Shown here piece by piece: positions 27,001 to 36,903 of a DNA stretch of 64,000 nt. The notes under the pieces were generated by a model that did not search any database, was not told the DNA's origin, and saw nothing but the letters and a program-made list of their open reading frames with translations. Origin of the DNA: an uncultured Bacteroidales bacterium (GTDB lineage: Bacteria; Bacteroidota; Bacteroidia; Bacteroidales; Bacteroidaceae); the NCBI GenBank assembly GCA_902798425.1, contig CADBWR010000014.1:59912-123911 (forward strand). The letters run 5' to 3'. Position 1 is the first letter of the stretch. Each line of letters opens with the position of its first letter. A program made the translations under genes and the position numbers.

Positions 27001-28740
27001 TTATTCTCCGCTGAGAGCATCGCAGAATGCCTTGTAATTAGCATTGCGCACCCAGTCTGTTACCTTCTTGGTAGCAGCAGGATTAAGCACCTTACTCGTC
27101 CAGAGGCCAACAGGATCAGAACTTGTATCAACCAGATTGGACTTACAGATACCTGCCTGCTTGTCAGGTGCAATCTTAGCCATATAGCGCTTAATGACAT
27201 AGGCATAAAAGTCTGCAAGTTGCTGGCGCTGCTCATCAGTGATTGCTGTTACCGTAACCTTGGAGCCTGTCTCATCTTTATATACGATGTCGAGGTTAGA
27301 AAGACGAATCAGTTTGCCTGTAGCGGCCAGATTGTCGAGAAGAGCATCCAAAGCGTCCTCATTAGCTTTCTGCGTGGCAGCATCCTCGCTGTAAGAAAGA
27401 TTCAGCTTGGCATTGATACCGTCAATCTTAGCACCCTTGCCATCCCAGATACTCATCCAGTACTTAAGACTCTCCATCTTCTTGGAATCTTCAAGGCCAC
27501 TCTCACTGATGAAGAACTTCAGATCAGCAGCGTTACCGCCATACTTCGTAAAGGCTTCACTTGCTACCTTAGATACTGTGGGGGCATAATTCTCACTGCC
27601 GAAGATGTCTTGCCAGAAAATCTTATCAGCAGTAGATGTTGCATCGGCAGCATGCTTGAGGTCGTAGTAGTTGGTACCCTCCAAAGTCGTCGTGCCAATA
27701 GCCTCGTCAATCAGGTCAAACGACTTGATGCGGCCTTTGTTGATCTTCATAAAGCCGTCGCACCACGCATTGAGTGCATAGTGAATCGTATCGTTCACTT
27801 CCTGGTCTGTCTGTGGACGATGATTGTCGGGCTCGTGCGTAATCGTTACATTTCTAACATAGATGTCGGAGTTTCTGTTACCGCTAATCATCACATAACC
27901 TGCCTGGAACTTAGCAGCAGTCATTGTTTCAACTACCATCTTGGTCCATTTGCCAGCCTTAAGGCTAAACTTTTTGGCATCGGCTCCCTCCTCATTCTTC
28001 TCCATAATCAAGCTATCAGAGAAAGTGACGTTAAACGACACATCCTTATCCGCCTTGGCATTGAAAGTAATCGTATATTTACCCAGTACATCAGGCTCAA
28101 AACCTTCAGCTATATAAACCTTAGTATATTTTGGTTTCGGTATCACCGCCTCCTTAGGAAGCTTAAGAGCATTCTGGCCACTACTTTCATAATTCTTAAC
28201 AATGACTGGTTTCGTATCACCAAGATTGGTACCCGTAAATGTCTCCATCGTGGTATAGTCTACTTCCGTATCCTTGATAACATCAACAGGAATCTCAATA
28301 GGAGCCGTCAACATTTTGAACCACCCGTCAGGCTGGTTGGCATTAGCAACAAGAGGACTACCGTATACCTCACCACCGATTTCATCGACATGCTCTAACA
28401 GATCCATCATGTCCAGAAAGTTCATGGTTCCCTTGTCGTTGATAATCTTCGCAGCCATCAAGCTCTTGCCGAATGCAACATTATTAAAATTGGTCTGGAC
28501 AGCGCAGTGAGCCAATTGCTGCTTATTATATTCACTCACATCCAGCGTTGCGCCAAGAGACATGTTAGGATACTTGACATGATTAATGTATGACCTAACA
28601 GGTGCCAAGTCACCATAGGGCTGTACTACTGTAGGATCAGGCTCGGCCGTGAAATTATTGGTCTCATTATAGTCGGCGCAAGAAACAGCCAAGGCTCCTG
28701 CAGCTACCATCAGAGAGATGTTTCTAAAAATATTATTCAT
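27001..28740 (-). CDS. GH10-derived lipoprotein lacking catalytic residues, with inserted CBM
   Basis: A 579-residue lipoprotein (lipobox LAVSC). Segments before and after a carbohydrate-binding insertion (about residues 145-305) follow the GH10 xylanase fold, an arrangement known from Xus-cluster xylanases. The active site is destroyed. The nucleophile position reads RLSNLDI (Asn482) where GH10 has ITELDI. The HTLVWH block is replaced by GSPLVAN, the NEMK block by GKSLM and the QxH block by KLN. Only a Glu at the acid/base position (Glu346 in DLIDEAIG) remains. It is therefore most likely a non-catalytic xylan-binding protein at the surface. It follows the XusE-like gene after 16 bp, in the slot where the Xus operon normally encodes an active Xyn10. 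Confidence 0.82.
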   Translation of the reverse strand: MNNIFRNISLMVAAGALAVSCADYNETNNFTAEPDPTVVQPYGDLAPVRSYINHVKYPNMSLGATLDVSEYNKQQLAHCAVQTNFNNVAFGKSLMAAKIINDKGTMNFLDMMDLLEHVDEIGGEVYGSPLVANANQPDGWFKMLTAPIEIPVDVIKDTEVDYTTMETFTGTNLGDTKPVIVKNYESSGQNALKLPKEAVIPKPKYTKVYIAEGFEPDVLGKYTITFNAKADKDVSFNVTFSDSLIMEKNEEGADAKKFSLKAGKWTKMVVETMTAAKFQAGYVMISGNRNSDIYVRNVTITHEPDNHRPQTDQEVNDTIHYALNAWCDGFMKINKGRIKSFDLIDEAIGTTTLEGTNYYDLKHAADATSTADKIFWQDIFGSENYAPTVSKVASEAFTKYGGNAADLKFFISESGLEDSKKMESLKYWMSIWDGKGAKIDGINAKLNLSYSEDAATQKANEDALDALLDNLAATGKLIRLSNLDIVYKDETGSKVTVTAITDEQRQQLADFYAYVIKRYMAKIAPDKQAGICKSNLVDTSSDPVGLWTSKVLNPAATKKVTDWVRNANYKAFCDALSGE

Positions 28741-28756
28741 ATACTCAGCCTCCTAA

Positions 28757-29881
28757 TTATTGATTTACGTATTTGGTAGTAAAGAATACTTTCTTGTTTG
28801 AGTCTCGGTCACGAACAACCAGCGTGTCAGCAGTAGAAATATGGATGTTCTTGTCTGTAAAATCCACATTGTAAGCCAAACGCAGGATATCGCGCTGTAC
28901 CAATTCTCCATTGTTGCTTCCCCACTGGTAGTCCTTATATTCAGAACGTTCTGTACCTTTGGTGATGAACTCACCAGTACCAGTAGCTGTCACATTCTCA
29001 TCATCAGTAGAGATGGTGCAAGTATTACCATTGAAAGTAAGAATGAGATTACAATAGAGCGAACCGCCAGAAACTCTGAAAGAAGCAGGGAAGATGGCCT
29101 GTGTCAAGTTCTTCGTATCGATGTGACATACCTCGTCATTAGCATTGACAGGATTCTCCTTATTGTGCTCAAGGTCCGAATTCATCAAAGAGAAATCTTT
29201 ACGGACAATCTCTGAAGAAAGGCCGTTATCATTGATTTTGTCCACACCACGACGAATATAGTATGCATCCCATGGGTTCTTATATTTCACGCAATAAAGG
29301 ACATAATCCTTAGCAAGCGTTTCCCAATTTTCCAAATCAGTACGGGAAGGATCTATACCTTCACGAGGCTTACCCGTAAGGATATGGTCAATACCAGTGA
29401 CATTCGTCATGCGGAGAGGAATAACGTAGGTATTCTTGATGCAATTGGGATCATCGAAAAAAGCCTGTTTCAGTTGAACCTCTACACAGCCACGAGAATC
29501 GCCATTGTAAGGAATGGTATTACCCAAGAGTTCATAATGGGTGGTGGGCATTGCAAGCACCTTAGCACCAGCGTTACCACTAGCATCCTCAAAATAGAGA
29601 TTGTCACACAATTTCTCATCAACGATAAAATCTACCACCGCATCACGTCCGCCGTATGCGCCACCCATCGTCGACCAAATCTGACACTTGTGAGCATTGT
29701 CGAGCGAATTGTCGTAGATGTCGTTGCCCAAAATAATTGTGCGTACCGGGAACTGATAGGCGAAATAGGCTGTCGTACCCTTTTCGTAGTCCGGGAACTC
29801 CTTGTCTGCATTATAACAAGATGTATATGCAAGAGTGAGTACTCCCAACGCTACACCATATATATATTTCTTCAGTTTCAT
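28757..29881 (-). CDS. xusE: XusE-like surface lipoprotein (DUF1735/DUF5627-like)
   Basis: A 374-residue lipoprotein (lipobox AYTSC). The N-terminal half resembles the DUF1735 beta-sandwich (FAYQFPVRTIILGND, VPLRMTN-like YVIPLRMTNVTG). The C-terminal half is a second beta domain that I place with DUF5627. It lies directly between the second SusD-like gene and the GH10-like gene, the position of XusE in the xylan clusters of Prevotella bryantii and Bacteroides. The symbol is given by synteny and architecture. Such proteins are glycan-binding lipoproteins working with the SusCD transporters; direct xylan binding is inference. Confidence 0.72.
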   Translation of the reverse strand: MKLKKYIYGVALGVLTLAYTSCYNADKEFPDYEKGTTAYFAYQFPVRTIILGNDIYDNSLDNAHKCQIWSTMGGAYGGRDAVVDFIVDEKLCDNLYFEDASGNAGAKVLAMPTTHYELLGNTIPYNGDSRGCVEVQLKQAFFDDPNCIKNTYVIPLRMTNVTGIDHILTGKPREGIDPSRTDLENWETLAKDYVLYCVKYKNPWDAYYIRRGVDKINDNGLSSEIVRKDFSLMNSDLEHNKENPVNANDEVCHIDTKNLTQAIFPASFRVSGGSLYCNLILTFNGNTCTISTDDENVTATGTGEFITKGTERSEYKDYQWGSNNGELVQRDILRLAYNVDFTDKNIHISTADTLVVRDRDSNKKVFFTTKYVNQ

Positions 29882-29895
29882 AATTGTATTATTAA

Positions 29896-29923
29896 TTATT
29901 CACTTTTCACTATTCACTTTTCA
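29896..29923. repeat. 7-bp repeats, 4 units
   Basis: ttattca/cttttca/ctattca/cttttca fill the 55-bp gap between the second SusD gene and the XusE-like gene. Confidence 0.75.
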
Positions 29924-29936
29924 CTAGCAAAGCGCA

Positions 29937-31754
29937 TTACCATCCCTTGTTTTGCTTCAGCTGGTCCCATTTAAGCATTTCTTCCTTTGGAATAGGTCCA
30001 TAACACTGATAAGAATTGTCGAACATACGATCCTCCACATCAACTATGGTATAAGTCAGTTCAAGGGTTTCATCGTTTCGATCAATCTTCATACCCTTAA
30101 TCGGTTCGTCAAGAGGCATCTTCCAACGACGGAGGTCCCAGAAACGTTTGTTCTCAAAGCAGAGTTCAATACGACGCTCGTTGCGAATCAGCTCACGCAT
30201 CTTATCCTTGCTATTAGCACAATTATCCAGATAAGGATCGCCCTGGTAGACTCCAATCTCGTTCTGACCAATACCACCACGCTGACGGATCTTCTTAATC
30301 ACATCATAAGCAGTAAAACCAAAACCCTTCGGATCTGCCTTCGGTCCCCATGCTTCGTTGGCAGCTTCTGCATAAGCGAGGTACATTTCCGTATAACGGA
30401 TGCGCGGATAGATATGCTGCTGCTCAAGTGGACTACTTGACGTTACACTGCAGTCTTCGCGAAGAAGTTTCTTCAAGTAATAGCCAGTACGTGTAGAAGA
30501 TGTGGTTTTTTCAAAGTTATCATCCGTCACATTCTTATCATTGGCATAAGTACCTGAAATAATTTCAGATTGTCTGTATTTCATGCCATTATAGATCACC
30601 GTATTAGCAAGACGCGGGTCACGGTTAGCATAGGGATTATCCTTATCGTAACCAGAATTTACCTTATCAGTAATAGGATAACCATTGCGCATGGGGAAAG
30701 CGTCAACGAGGTTCTGCGATGGATTCACGCGACCAAAACCATCCAATGATGGCGGGAAGTTAGTATTCTCTTGGCTATTATTTTTGCTACGGTCGGCACG
30801 CCAAAGGATTTCCTTAATGCCCGAAGTTCCTTCTATCATGTTTTTATAAGAAGACATATACCAGTCTACATTTCCCGTCTCGTCAAAGCCAGCCAAGCCA
30901 TCATTATGCTTAAGCACATTGGCACAGAACTCGGCTGCCTGTTCTGGACTTACACCGCTCTTGTCGCGAAAAGCAGGACTTGCAGCGAGCAAAGCAGCCT
31001 GCCCCTTGATAGCCTCAGCAATTCTGCCAGAGATCAGATTCTTTGCTTTATCACCCAACACGAGGTTGAAACCTGCCACCTGAGCATTTTCCCTGTATTT
31101 TTCCGGAATCTCGGCAACAGCACTAACATCCTTATAATCAAAAGGCAGTAATGCGATAGCCTGGTCACAGTCTGCAAAAATCTGATTGACACAGGCCTCA
31201 AAAGTAGCGCGTGGCTGGTTGAAGTCAGAGCTACCGTCCTCAGGTTTTGTCAGCAAGGGAACACCAAGGAGCTCACCATCATTGGTATAGCCACCATGGG
31301 CCATCAACAAATAGTAATACAGGAGTGCGCGCAGACCATAGGCCTCACCTTTCAAGCGGTCAATGAACATCTGATTCTTAGAAGCTGAACTGGGTGCCCA
31401 TTTCACATTGTCTACAATAGTAAGGAAAAGATTCACATACTGAATGCCGTCCTTACAGTTTTTCCACTGGGTCATCGGGTCGTTGTCAGAACGCCAAGTA
31501 CCCGTTGCAGCCATATTCCAATACGAACCACTTTTCTGGTTGGTCACTGCATCATCCGTGGCGATATCGGTCTCTGTGGTGGTCAGATATGGAAGACGAT
31601 TATAGCCATAGATCAACAGACCATATGCATAAGCAGACTCTTCGGTCAAATCATCCAGCTGTCGTCTGTTGAGTTCTGCAGGCTCAAACATGTCCTGACA
31701 GGAGCTGAAAGCAAGGAGACCAATCAAAAATAATATAATATTTCTTGTCTTCAT
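29937..31754 (-). CDS. xusD: SusD/RagB-family glycan-binding lipoprotein (second pair)
   Basis: A 605-residue lipoprotein, lipobox AFSSC, starting at MKTRNIILFLIG; the ATG ten codons upstream is less likely. It has the SusD pattern: an N-terminal helical TPR region, LYYYLLMAHGGYTNDG and VPLLTKPE in the first half, and the closing RNERRIELCFENKRFWDLRRW block. SusD proteins are surface lids on the SusC barrel and capture oligosaccharides. It follows its SusC partner after 36 bases, or 6 bases if the longer start is used. Xus naming is by synteny. The ligand is probably an arabinoxylan or glucuronoxylan fragment. Confidence 0.9.
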   Translation of the reverse strand: MKTRNIILFLIGLLAFSSCQDMFEPAELNRRQLDDLTEESAYAYGLLIYGYNRLPYLTTTETDIATDDAVTNQKSGSYWNMAATGTWRSDNDPMTQWKNCKDGIQYVNLFLTIVDNVKWAPSSASKNQMFIDRLKGEAYGLRALLYYYLLMAHGGYTNDGELLGVPLLTKPEDGSSDFNQPRATFEACVNQIFADCDQAIALLPFDYKDVSAVAEIPEKYRENAQVAGFNLVLGDKAKNLISGRIAEAIKGQAALLAASPAFRDKSGVSPEQAAEFCANVLKHNDGLAGFDETGNVDWYMSSYKNMIEGTSGIKEILWRADRSKNNSQENTNFPPSLDGFGRVNPSQNLVDAFPMRNGYPITDKVNSGYDKDNPYANRDPRLANTVIYNGMKYRQSEIISGTYANDKNVTDDNFEKTTSSTRTGYYLKKLLREDCSVTSSSPLEQQHIYPRIRYTEMYLAYAEAANEAWGPKADPKGFGFTAYDVIKKIRQRGGIGQNEIGVYQGDPYLDNCANSKDKMRELIRNERRIELCFENKRFWDLRRWKMPLDEPIKGMKIDRNDETLELTYTIVDVEDRMFDNSYQCYGPIPKEEMLKWDQLKQNKGW

Positions 31755-31790
31755 AATTATCAATTTTCTATTTTCAATTGTCAATCAGAA

Positions 31791-34754
31791 TTAGAGGGTT
31801 ACCTTAGCACCAATATTATAGAAACGAGTCTGTGGTGCATAGCCTACACTGGTCTCCATGATCTTACGATTCTTTGAAATGGTAAGGAGATCGTTGCCGC
31901 TCACATAGACAGAGAGTGCCTTGACCCACTTGCCTTTGAACATTTCAGCAGGGAAGTCGTAGGTCAACTGAACCTTGCGGAGGTTGAAACGGTCTGTACT
32001 ATAAATCCAGAAAGTAGAGGGTGCTGCGTTATTTGCATGACTAGATGTCGTCAAACGAGGATGCGAAGCATTGGGGTTCACAAAGCCATTGGGAATGCCG
32101 TTTTCATCATAGGTGTACTGTATGTGATCGCGAACATTGACAGAATACTTAGCATCTGCATTCATATAGTAGTAACTGGTACTACCATTTGTCTTCATTG
32201 CTTCAGCACCAAACTGGCCATTACCCAATATAAAGAGTGTCCAGTTCTTATACTTCAATGTGAGATTGATACCCAATGTCAAGGGAGATCCATAGGTTCC
32301 CCACTTACCGAGAACAACCTGGTCTTTATCATTGATAGTACCATCACCATTCACATCCTCGTACTTCAAGTCACCAGGGAGGATAGTACCACCAATTCCT
32401 GATCTCGCAACACCATTCTTCAAGGTATACTTCAATTTACCTTCAGCGGTGGTGGTGATATTAAAGTCATCTACCGTATAGAAGCCCAGGCAGTTGTAGC
32501 CCCAAATGGCATCAAGTGCCTGCCCCTCAGTATGCTTCTGAGGTGCCAAAGGATCAATCGTCTCATCGTATTTCTTCCACTCTGTCTTGAGATAGGTACC
32601 TACCAGGCCAAGCTGTGCATGTACCTTGCCAAACTGCTTCTGAGCAGTGATGCTGAAGTCAAAACCCTTACGATTCTGGATGTTGTTGTTGATAGCTGAC
32701 ATGAACTTACTACCATTAAGACCGCCCTGCAAGTGTGAGGGGAATTGAGATGGGTTCTGGACTATCAAACCGTCGATATCAGTATTAAAATAGGTCAGTT
32801 CTGTGCTAATCAACTTATTGAAGAACGATCCACGAATCGTGAAAGAGAATTCCTTACGATGAACATAGTCGAGAGACGGGTTGTTACCCACTGTAGAATA
32901 TGATGCAGTTGCTTTACCCTCTCCTTCATTCCAAGTGAATTGAGTACCATTATTCTGCCACTGTGCAGCATAAAGGTAGAAATACGTATCACCCAAATAG
33001 ACATCAACATCCTCATTCAGCTTACTGAACGAAGCGCTAACCATTAAATCGTCGACAAAACTACCCTTCAGGAATTTCTCCTTAGCGAGGTTCCAGCCCA
33101 AGGTAAAAGAATGCGAGAGGGCTTCTCGGTTTCCTTTAGGAAGACGAGCTGAATGTACGCCTGCCAATCCTATTTCAGCAAAGTAACGACCCATATAGTC
33201 ATAACCGGCTTGAAGGCCTAAGTTGGCATTGGCATAACGATGGTATTCACCACTGGTAGTAGTTGTATACATATTGGCCAACAAGGTACCAGTGACATGA
33301 TGTTTGCCGGCAAAAGTGTTTTCGTAGTCGAAATGTCCATTCCAGCTAATCGTCTGACGATATTTTTGACCAGACATACTCATCGTACCCGTTACGACCT
33401 CATCGTTATACTGTTTAAGACCGACAATTACATCCTGACCATTGTAGTTACTCCACGTTGGTTCAAATATGGCATAGTCATTATTATACGAAAGAGTGTA
33501 GCTGGCAGCATAGTCAATCGAGAACAAAGTCTTGAAGGTTAAGCCCTTGGTCAAGAAACTCATATCATAATTGATACCGGCATCGAACTGGAACTGACGG
33601 CTGACATCCTGGGACTTACCACCAAAATAGCAAGCTGCAATAGCATTTTTCTGATTCTGTTGTGTACCACTCAGAAAATATCTTCCGTCAAGAATATTGA
33701 GCGACTTACCCAACGTAGCAAGTGCCATAGTAGCATTGGGGTCAATCACACTCATATCAATCAATGGTGCCGCATTTTCTGGAAAATTAGGACGCATGGT
33801 TGACGCTTCATTCCAGAAATCGCCCTTGTTCTTATGAGCATTATAGAAGGTAGCACTGGCATTCGCCCAACCCTTGATGAACTTGTTGACCACAAGGTCT
33901 ACATTACCACGAACACTGAAACGGTCGGTATAGTTGTCTTTGGCATTACCGAAGTTCAGGAGATCTTCGTTACGATAGTAGTTGATATTCGTGTAGAAGT
34001 GTGCACGGGTACCACCACCCTGAATCTCCAATGTTGCATCCGAACGATTATAGGCCTTACGGACATACTCGTCAGAATAGTAGTTGATGTTAGGATAACG
34101 ATAAGGATTAGTACCCGAAGCATGGTTATAGATGTCTTGCTGAGAGTACCTTGCACCCGTGGCGAGCTGATCGTTAAGACAAGCTTCGTTATAGAGCGTC
34201 ATATACTCAGCAGAACCCAAATACTCGGGGAATTCCTTGGCGAAATGGAAACCAGTATTGGCATTGGCAGTAATCTGAAGGCCATCTACCTTACCACGCT
34301 TGGTAGTAATCAGGATAGCGCCCTTGGCACCCTTTGAGCCATAGAGTACAACAGCTTGGGCACCTTTCAGGAAGGTAATCTGCTCAATTTCTGATGGCAG
34401 CACGTTGTTGGATGGACGCTTCACACCATCGATAATCACGAGCGGCATATTGCTGTTGTCGTTATTATCCAAACGATCATTGTCCATACCCCAAAGGTTG
34501 TTGCCATTCCAACCACCAACAAGGCCCTGCATGTCTTCAAGGCTACCCTGTGTGTAATCTTTCTTGGACAGTTCTTCCATGTCAACATAGGAGACACCTC
34601 CAAGAAGATGGTCGGCATCCACGTCGCGGAATGCAACATGAACTTTCTTCTTCACCACGGTAGAATCAGCCTCATCAGCGGACTGAGCACCTGCTGTCAG
34701 TGGCGCTGCTGCCATCATGGCCAAAAGAAATATGTTTGTTTTTATATTCTTCAT
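31791..34754 (-). CDS. xusC: SusC/RagA-family TonB-dependent transporter (second pair)
   Basis: A 987-residue outer-membrane barrel with a signal peptide ending near AGAQS. It lacks the CarboxypepD-regulatory-like N-terminal domain found in the first SusC of this operon. The plug starts soon after the signal (MPLVIIDGVKRP, EIEQITFLKGAQAVVLYGSKGAKGAI) and the barrel ends with RFYNIGAKVTL, a typical terminal strand. With its SusD partner it imports oligosaccharides using TonB energy. Loss of the N-terminal domain is usual for the second SusC of Xus-type loci, as far as I recall. Confidence 0.9.
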   Translation of the reverse strand: MKNIKTNIFLLAMMAAAPLTAGAQSADEADSTVVKKKVHVAFRDVDADHLLGGVSYVDMEELSKKDYTQGSLEDMQGLVGGWNGNNLWGMDNDRLDNNDNSNMPLVIIDGVKRPSNNVLPSEIEQITFLKGAQAVVLYGSKGAKGAILITTKRGKVDGLQITANANTGFHFAKEFPEYLGSAEYMTLYNEACLNDQLATGARYSQQDIYNHASGTNPYRYPNINYYSDEYVRKAYNRSDATLEIQGGGTRAHFYTNINYYRNEDLLNFGNAKDNYTDRFSVRGNVDLVVNKFIKGWANASATFYNAHKNKGDFWNEASTMRPNFPENAAPLIDMSVIDPNATMALATLGKSLNILDGRYFLSGTQQNQKNAIAACYFGGKSQDVSRQFQFDAGINYDMSFLTKGLTFKTLFSIDYAASYTLSYNNDYAIFEPTWSNYNGQDVIVGLKQYNDEVVTGTMSMSGQKYRQTISWNGHFDYENTFAGKHHVTGTLLANMYTTTTSGEYHRYANANLGLQAGYDYMGRYFAEIGLAGVHSARLPKGNREALSHSFTLGWNLAKEKFLKGSFVDDLMVSASFSKLNEDVDVYLGDTYFYLYAAQWQNNGTQFTWNEGEGKATASYSTVGNNPSLDYVHRKEFSFTIRGSFFNKLISTELTYFNTDIDGLIVQNPSQFPSHLQGGLNGSKFMSAINNNIQNRKGFDFSITAQKQFGKVHAQLGLVGTYLKTEWKKYDETIDPLAPQKHTEGQALDAIWGYNCLGFYTVDDFNITTTAEGKLKYTLKNGVARSGIGGTILPGDLKYEDVNGDGTINDKDQVVLGKWGTYGSPLTLGINLTLKYKNWTLFILGNGQFGAEAMKTNGSTSYYYMNADAKYSVNVRDHIQYTYDENGIPNGFVNPNASHPRLTTSSHANNAAPSTFWIYSTDRFNLRKVQLTYDFPAEMFKGKWVKALSVYVSGNDLLTISKNRKIMETSVGYAPQTRFYNIGAKVTL

Positions 34755-34770
34755 AATCTTTTCTTAATTA

Positions 34771-34798
34771 TTATGCATTATGCATTATTAATTATGCA
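34771..34798. repeat. 7-bp repeats, 4 units
   Basis: ttatgca-type units (ttatgca, ttatgca, ttattaa, ttatgca) fill most of the 50-bp gap between the first SusD gene and the second SusC gene. Confidence 0.75.
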
Positions 34799-34804
34799 TT
34801 GTCA

Positions 34805-36868
34805 TTACCATCCTGGATTCTGCTTAAATCCTTCGTACAGATAAGTATCCTTGTCAGGAAGCGGGAACCAGTAATGCTTAGACTCCAAAGGACGAGTGAT
34901 CAATTCTTTCTTACGGAAGTTTGCAACTTTTGCATCCTTCGGATCATTATTCTCTTCGTAAGATTCTGGATTAAAGTACCAACTGTCTGGCTCAACACGC
35001 TCAAACTCATGAGAGTATTTTACAGTATAAGGAGGCTCTGTCAAAAGCAGCCAACGCTGAAGGTCACACCAACGGAAGCCTTCGAAGGACAGTTCAACAG
35101 CACGCTCACGACGTACTACATCCATAAAGTCCTTGGCAGTATTCAAGAACTGCTCCGGTACGTGTTCCAAAGGCCAATCTGAAGAGTTCACACGATCGTG
35201 GAGCGCATTGATGGCTTCTACAGGAGACATTGACGGACAATAGTCCAGTCTTTGCTTATAGTCTTTGTTACTGTTCGCAATAGAGATGGCTGCACAAGCC
35301 TCAGCATACATCAGATAGATGTCAGCCAAACGCATGTAGGGAAGATAGCAGTGAATACCATTACCCCATACATCATACCATTTATCTCCTTTGTTACACT
35401 GGTGAGGAATCAGCTTCTGAATGAAATAGCCGGTGCTACTACCATTGGCAACATCACGCTCTGCACCTCCGGTATACAGAGGACAATAGATTAGCTTCAT
35501 CTGCTCATCGGAGAATCCTTCCCACTGAAGGACATAATGGAAACCATCAAAAATAATGTCGTGATAGAATCGCGGATCACGGTTTTTGTAGGGATGCTCA
35601 GGATCCCAACCAGAGTTCGGGTTCAGCACGTACTTACCGTTCTGTACCAAATAGATAGGCTGACCATTGGCCATACCGTACTGGTCAATCAGATTGGCAG
35701 TAGGATGGTGGATGATATTATCATGATCAACGAGACCAGCCACCTTCGGACCAAAAATCTTAGAACAGTTCCAGTTAGAACTATTTGGATCTGGAGAAAG
35801 ACCTCGGAAAATGGCCTCGCGTACACCAGGCATATTCCACTGTTGTTTGTAGGTATAGAAAATGTTGGAATAGTTGTTGTCTGGATCAGCATTTTCGTCT
35901 GCCGTATGGTTATAGATATCTGAATACTTATACTCTGCAAGCTTGTAACTGACAGTTCCTTTGAGAACCATGTCAAGTGCCTTGCCAAGAGCCTCAGCCG
36001 CTAACTTGCAATATTTAACATCATAATCATAGGTCTTACCATTAGAGCTGGCACCCAACAACTGAGCAGTACCACCATTCTTGGTCTTCTCAAACTCCTT
36101 CATAAGGGGAGAGCCGGCCCAGAGATAGCATTTGCCAAGATAGCAGAGTGCCATAAACTTATTGATACGCAGGTCGTTTTCTCCTGAAGTCTGCATACCT
36201 GCATTCGTTGCATCCCAACCTGCAGGGTCATTAGGAAGAAGGTTAGCTGCCATTTCAAAGTCTTGTGCACAGCGCTCAGCACACTCCTGGAAAGACAGAC
36301 GAGGAAGATGAGGAATCTCTGAAGCCTCAAAAGCCTTGTCGATGTAAGGAAGACCACCAAAATAGCACATTATTTCAAAATGCCACCAAGCGCGGAAGAA
36401 ATACAATTGTCCGAGCAACAGGTTACGTTCCTCATCAGTACCTACAAGCGATTTGATATTCTCAATACCCAAGTTACACTTACGGATACAATACCAAGAG
36501 TTTTTCCACAAGGAACCCCAGTTACCATTCACGTACCATGTTCCGTTACTCCATACACTACGATAGTTACCTAGGTCTACCTGGTGATCCATGTGTCTGT
36601 AGCCATCCGTAGTAGCATTATGGACAGCGTCATCACCTAAATTCCAAGAAGTACACCAGTCAATCTTCTCTTTATCAGGAATACGGCTATAGATTTCCTC
36701 AATGAATCCCTGGAAGTTGCGGTAGTTCTTGAAAGCCTCATCCTCTGCAACGATAGATTCCGGATCTTTGTCAAGCCAGTCGGTGCAGGAAGTGAAGGAT
36801 GCACTGCCAACCATCAAAAGCAATGAACCTAGCAAAAGGGATTTTATGTTATTAATAATGTATTTCAT
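34805..36868 (-). CDS. xusB: SusD/RagB-family glycan-binding lipoprotein (first pair)
   Basis: A 687-residue lipoprotein with lipobox SFTSC followed by TDWLDKDPES, a standard SusD start. QLYFFRAWWHFEIMCYFGGLPY is the conserved first-half block, and VRRERAVELSFEGFRWCDLQRW is the conserved C-terminal block. It ends in the usual NPGW. It sits 35 bases after the first SusC. The long mature part and many aromatic residues suit binding of long xylan chains. Xus naming is by synteny. Confidence 0.92.
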   Translation of the reverse strand: MKYIINNIKSLLLGSLLLMVGSASFTSCTDWLDKDPESIVAEDEAFKNYRNFQGFIEEIYSRIPDKEKIDWCTSWNLGDDAVHNATTDGYRHMDHQVDLGNYRSVWSNGTWYVNGNWGSLWKNSWYCIRKCNLGIENIKSLVGTDEERNLLLGQLYFFRAWWHFEIMCYFGGLPYIDKAFEASEIPHLPRLSFQECAERCAQDFEMAANLLPNDPAGWDATNAGMQTSGENDLRINKFMALCYLGKCYLWAGSPLMKEFEKTKNGGTAQLLGASSNGKTYDYDVKYCKLAAEALGKALDMVLKGTVSYKLAEYKYSDIYNHTADENADPDNNYSNIFYTYKQQWNMPGVREAIFRGLSPDPNSSNWNCSKIFGPKVAGLVDHDNIIHHPTANLIDQYGMANGQPIYLVQNGKYVLNPNSGWDPEHPYKNRDPRFYHDIIFDGFHYVLQWEGFSDEQMKLIYCPLYTGGAERDVANGSSTGYFIQKLIPHQCNKGDKWYDVWGNGIHCYLPYMRLADIYLMYAEACAAISIANSNKDYKQRLDYCPSMSPVEAINALHDRVNSSDWPLEHVPEQFLNTAKDFMDVVRRERAVELSFEGFRWCDLQRWLLLTEPPYTVKYSHEFERVEPDSWYFNPESYEENNDPKDAKVANFRKKELITRPLESKHYWFPLPDKDTYLYEGFKQNPGW

Positions 36869-36903
36869 ATCTTTATTAATTACAAATTCCGAATTACGAA
36901 TGA

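Noticed and set aside
26929-28398. 489-codon open frame on the plus strand
   Set aside because: It is antisense to the GH10-like lipoprotein gene, has no signal or domain pattern, and its composition is that of a complement frame.
27001-28740. Active GH10 xylanase
   Set aside because: Position and fold fit, but the nucleophile and most subsite residues are missing.
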